In this document: piece after piece, positions 61,864 to 64,000 of the stretch
Position numbering within the stretch: position 1 is the first letter of the stretch
Layout of the letters: each line of letters begins with the position of its first letter
Origin: Streptomyces sp. NBC_00459
GTDB taxonomy: Bacteria > Actinomycetota > Actinomycetes > Streptomycetales > Streptomycetaceae
DNA length: 64,000 nt
Reading direction: 5' to 3'
Assembly (NCBI RefSeq): GCF_036013955.1
Contig: NZ_CP107903.1
Location: forward strand, 9,362,001-9,426,000
Program-made: the position numbers and the translations under genes
Notes under the pieces: generated by a model
Told to the model about the DNA's origin: nothing
Databases searched by the model: none
What the model saw: the letters and a program-made list of their open reading frames with translations, nothing else

Positions 61864-64000
61864 CGCCTTCTCCGCTTCTTGATTCCGAGCAGATCTCGAT
61901 CCGCTCGGTGAGGACATCTACGAGGTGCTTGTGCAGGCGTGCCCGCATGTCCGCGGCACAGGACGTGTCAGTCCAGACGCGGAGGTCGACCCCTGGCGTC
62001 CGGCGTGCCCGGCGGATGGCCGCCGGGTCCCCGCCCGCGAGAGTTAGAAGCCGACGCGTCAGCACGAGGTCGATCGCGTCGAGGGCAGACCTCACGGCCG
62101 ACCGCAGCCGACCGAGCTGCTCGAACCGTTCCCTGGTGCTGCTGATGTCGGCGGCCTGCGCTGCGAACTGGGTCTCGATCTGAGCCGTCGCGTCATCGAC
62201 GATGCTCGCCAACCGGGCATCGGCCCAGTCGAACAGCTCGTCGAGGCCAGCCTCGGCCGCTGCCGTGGTCGCGCTGGTCCACTCGTCCTCCGCCTGCCGC
62301 GCGCGGTCAAACTCGCTGCTTACCGCTTTCGCCGCTCCGGTCAAGGCCTCCGCCGCGTAGACCGCCGTCACGGCGGGAGGGGGGACCGCGAGCTTCTTGG
62401 GGAGCCCCTTGGCGGCGAAGGAGCTCAGGAAGGCTGTCGCCGCCCCCTTGGCAGCCGCTGTCACGATCTTCCGGTCAGGACGGGGCCGTACACGCGGGTG
62501 CTCGGCGTCCTGCCGTTCCGGGGCGCTCACCCGCGCGCGCAGCACCCGCCTTTGCTTCCGAGCCTGCTGCTCGAGTTCGCTCTCAAGACCAGAGCACAGG
62601 CCGTCCAGCTCCAGTCCGGTGATGAAGTCGCTCCACCGCTGGGCATGATCCGCGCCGCCCAGGTCCCGAACCAATTCCGGCAATCGCTCTTTGACCCGGT
62701 GGCACTCGGCTTCGAGCCGTTCGTGTGAGTTTCGGCCCGCGGTCCGGAACGCTTCGAGCAGCGCGGCCTGTTCATCCGGCGTCGAGCGTTCGAGTTCGCC
62801 AAGTGCGAGACCGATCTGCGGGAGTTCTTGGACCGCCCGGTCGTGGAACGCGGCGAGCGGCGCACGTACGCTTTCGGCCAGCCGGACGGCGCGAAGCGGA
62901 ATCGCGCGCTCGGCGAGGAGCCGGCCGAGGGACTGCTCCAGTTCGGGCAACCTGCTCGCCCGCAAGGCCCTGTCTCCCAGCTTGCGATCCTCCGTGGACA
63001 GCGCCTCGTGCGCGGCGCCTGAGTGGACCGCGAGGATGACGGGCGGGGCGACTCCGACCGCTCTGGCGACCTGTTCGATCCGAACGGCATGCCCCGGCGC
63101 CGACTTGAACTCTCTGTTCGGGGAGTCGGCGAAGAGCTCAAGGCGGACAGGTGTGTTGACCAGCCCCTTCACATTGACGACAGCCAGCAGGGGTTTCCCC
63201 GAGAGGAGAAGACGCCGGAGTTCCGCGGACTCCTCGTCGCGCAGCGTGTCGGCGTAGTTCCAGATGACCGCGTCGGCGCCGTCGCACGCCGCCCGCGCGC
63301 GCTGCGCGTCGAAGTCGTCGTCCTTCGCAGCGAAGCCCGGCGTGTCCAGATAGGTCACTGGGCCGACGTCGAACGCGGAGGTCTTCCGTGTGGTGCGATG
63401 TGCCCCTCGCCCGATCCCGGATCGGTCCGCGTCACGCGTCAGGGCTTTGCGAAGCGTGGTCTTCCCGGACTTGGTCCTTCCGACGATGGCCACGAACAGC
63501 CTGCCTCTGACGGCGGGTAGGGGCCGCATGGCATCCCGCAGTTCGCGTTCGAGCGTTCCGATGCGGCCGATGATCCCGACGAGTTCCTCGCTCTCCATCG
63601 CGTGCTCGGAGTACGGCGTTCGCTGAAGGCCAGCCTCGGCCTTGGCCCGAAGAGCGGACTGGATGTCGCGGTAGTCCGAACGGCTCGTGTCCACCGCCCC
63701 GGGGGGCAGCGCGAGTTCGCCGACCAGGGGGTCGAGGGCCGTACGGAGTCCGGGATCTGCAACCCGTACATCGATGGCCGCTGCAACGTGGTCGAACAGC
63801 ACGATGTTCTTCGTGTACCAGGGCTCAAAAGCGCGCAGCTGGTCGACATCGTGCCGGGAGGCGACTGCCAGGAGCCCCGACACGAGCCGTGCGGCCGAAC
63901 TCATGGCAGGCGGCGCGGACAGGGATGCGGTAGTGGTTACGGAGACCGTCGCCGACGCGTGTTCGATCACGGCCCGCGCGTCGTCCGCCGCAAGCAGCTC
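61841..64000 (-). CDS. Second dynamin/YfjP-like GTPase (5' end beyond the window)
   Basis: The window holds about 719 codons. G1 is FVAIVGRTKSGKTTLRKALT, G3 TYLDTPGFAA, and a G4-like AVVNVKG follows. Long helical regions come next (ALLEAFRTAGRNSHERLEAE), then a small hydrophobic GAATAFLSSFAAKG with AVTAVYAAEALTGAAKAV, and the end is ICSESRSGEGDGNAADD. The frame is open to the window edge; GTG 63970 is a possible start, but ELLAADDARAVIEHAS upstream also looks coding. Paired, mutually coupled GTPases with helical arms suggest a two-component membrane-remodelling or defence machine (inference). Confidence 0.72.
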   Translation of the reverse strand, partial: ELLAADDARAVIEHASATVSVTTTASLSAPPAMSSAARLVSGLLAVASRHDVDQLRAFEPWYTKNIVLFDHVAAAIDVRVADPGLRTALDPLVGELALPPGAVDTSRSDYRDIQSALRAKAEAGLQRTPYSEHAMESEELVGIIGRIGTLERELRDAMRPLPAVRGRLFVAIVGRTKSGKTTLRKALTRDADRSGIGRGAHRTTRKTSAFDVGPVTYLDTPGFAAKDDDFDAQRARAACDGADAVIWNYADTLRDEESAELRRLLLSGKPLLAVVNVKGLVNTPVRLELFADSPNREFKSAPGHAVRIEQVARAVGVAPPVILAVHSGAAHEALSTEDRKLGDRALRASRLPELEQSLGRLLAERAIPLRAVRLAESVRAPLAAFHDRAVQELPQIGLALGELERSTPDEQAALLEAFRTAGRNSHERLEAECHRVKERLPELVRDLGGADHAQRWSDFITGLELDGLCSGLESELEQQARKQRRVLRARVSAPERQDAEHPRVRPRPDRKIVTAAAKGAATAFLSSFAAKGLPKKLAVPPPAVTAVYAAEALTGAAKAVSSEFDRARQAEDEWTSATTAAAEAGLDELFDWADARLASIVDDATAQIETQFAAQAADISSTRERFEQLGRLRSAVRSALDAIDLVLTRRLLTLAGGDPAAIRRARRTPGVDLRVWTDTSCAADMRARLHKHLVDVLTERIEICSESRSGEGDGNAADD

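Overview
The window looks like a chromosomal segment of a Streptomyces or close relative. GC is very high, codon third positions are almost all G/C, GTG and TTG starts are common, and many genes are coupled by ATGA or GTGA overlaps. The gene families (pca genes, LitR/LitS light switch, SCO2400-type zinc-ribbon protein, AICE-type small genes, Tat-exported carbonic anhydrase) are streptomycete. No rRNA or complete tRNA gene and no CRISPR array was seen.

Layout. (1) 1-3.6 kb: a divergent LysR regulator (partial), the beta-ketoadipate lower-pathway genes pcaF-pcaI-pcaJ, and an AlkD-like DNA repair protein. (2) 3.6-12.2 kb: a fructose/fructan regulon with a LacI regulator, a one-ATPase sugar ABC importer, a PfkB fructokinase and a secreted GH32 levanase/invertase. 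Two paired palindromic operators with identical 16-bp spacing tie the regulon together. A small ABM monooxygenase follows. (3) 12.4-21.7 kb: an oligosaccharide regulon with a LacI regulator, a binding protein, two permeases, a large secreted clan-A glycoside hydrolase with carbohydrate-binding repeats, and a divergent GH36 alpha-galactosidase. Twin operators lie on the regulator's promoter. (4) 21.9-25.0 kb: a compact light-response module of photolyase, B12-binding MerR (LitR-like) and ECF sigma (LitS-like). (5) 25.2-41 kb: PhzF-like protein, Ser/Thr kinase, cyclic-nucleotide-binding protein, SulP transporter, PPK2, Tat-exported beta-carbonic anhydrase, SMP-30 lactonase, zinc-ribbon membrane protein, an isolated full-length rpoA, a secreted propeller-like protein, a methyltransferase and phosphoglucomutase.

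(6) 41.4-64 kb: an accessory island. Its left edge holds a shattered allophanate-hydrolase pseudogene, visible only when frames are stitched together. Its right part holds a truncated endonuclease VII gene, an integrase C-terminal remnant and a small AICE-type block with a GntR regulator. Between them is a dense anti-invader region. A five-gene minus-strand operon (51819 to 43687) encodes an SMC/Rad50-like ATPase with a zinc hook, a 135-residue possibly HEPN-like protein, McrB, McrC, and a UvrD-type helicase with a RelE-like N-terminal domain. It is flanked by a leaderless HTH-N6-adenine methylase-half-HsdS fusion, a leaderless XRE-ImmA/IrrE plus PIN pair, and a type ISP restriction-modification enzyme that lacks a helicase. 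Two adjacent dynamin/YfjP-like GTPases close the window.

The strongest candidates for something undescribed are: the five-gene McrBC-centred operon with its flanking modules; the second-site rpoA outside any ribosomal-protein operon; and the GH32 enzyme, in which an accessory domain is inserted inside another copy of itself. All assignments come from reading the sequence and from knowledge of the families. No database search was run.
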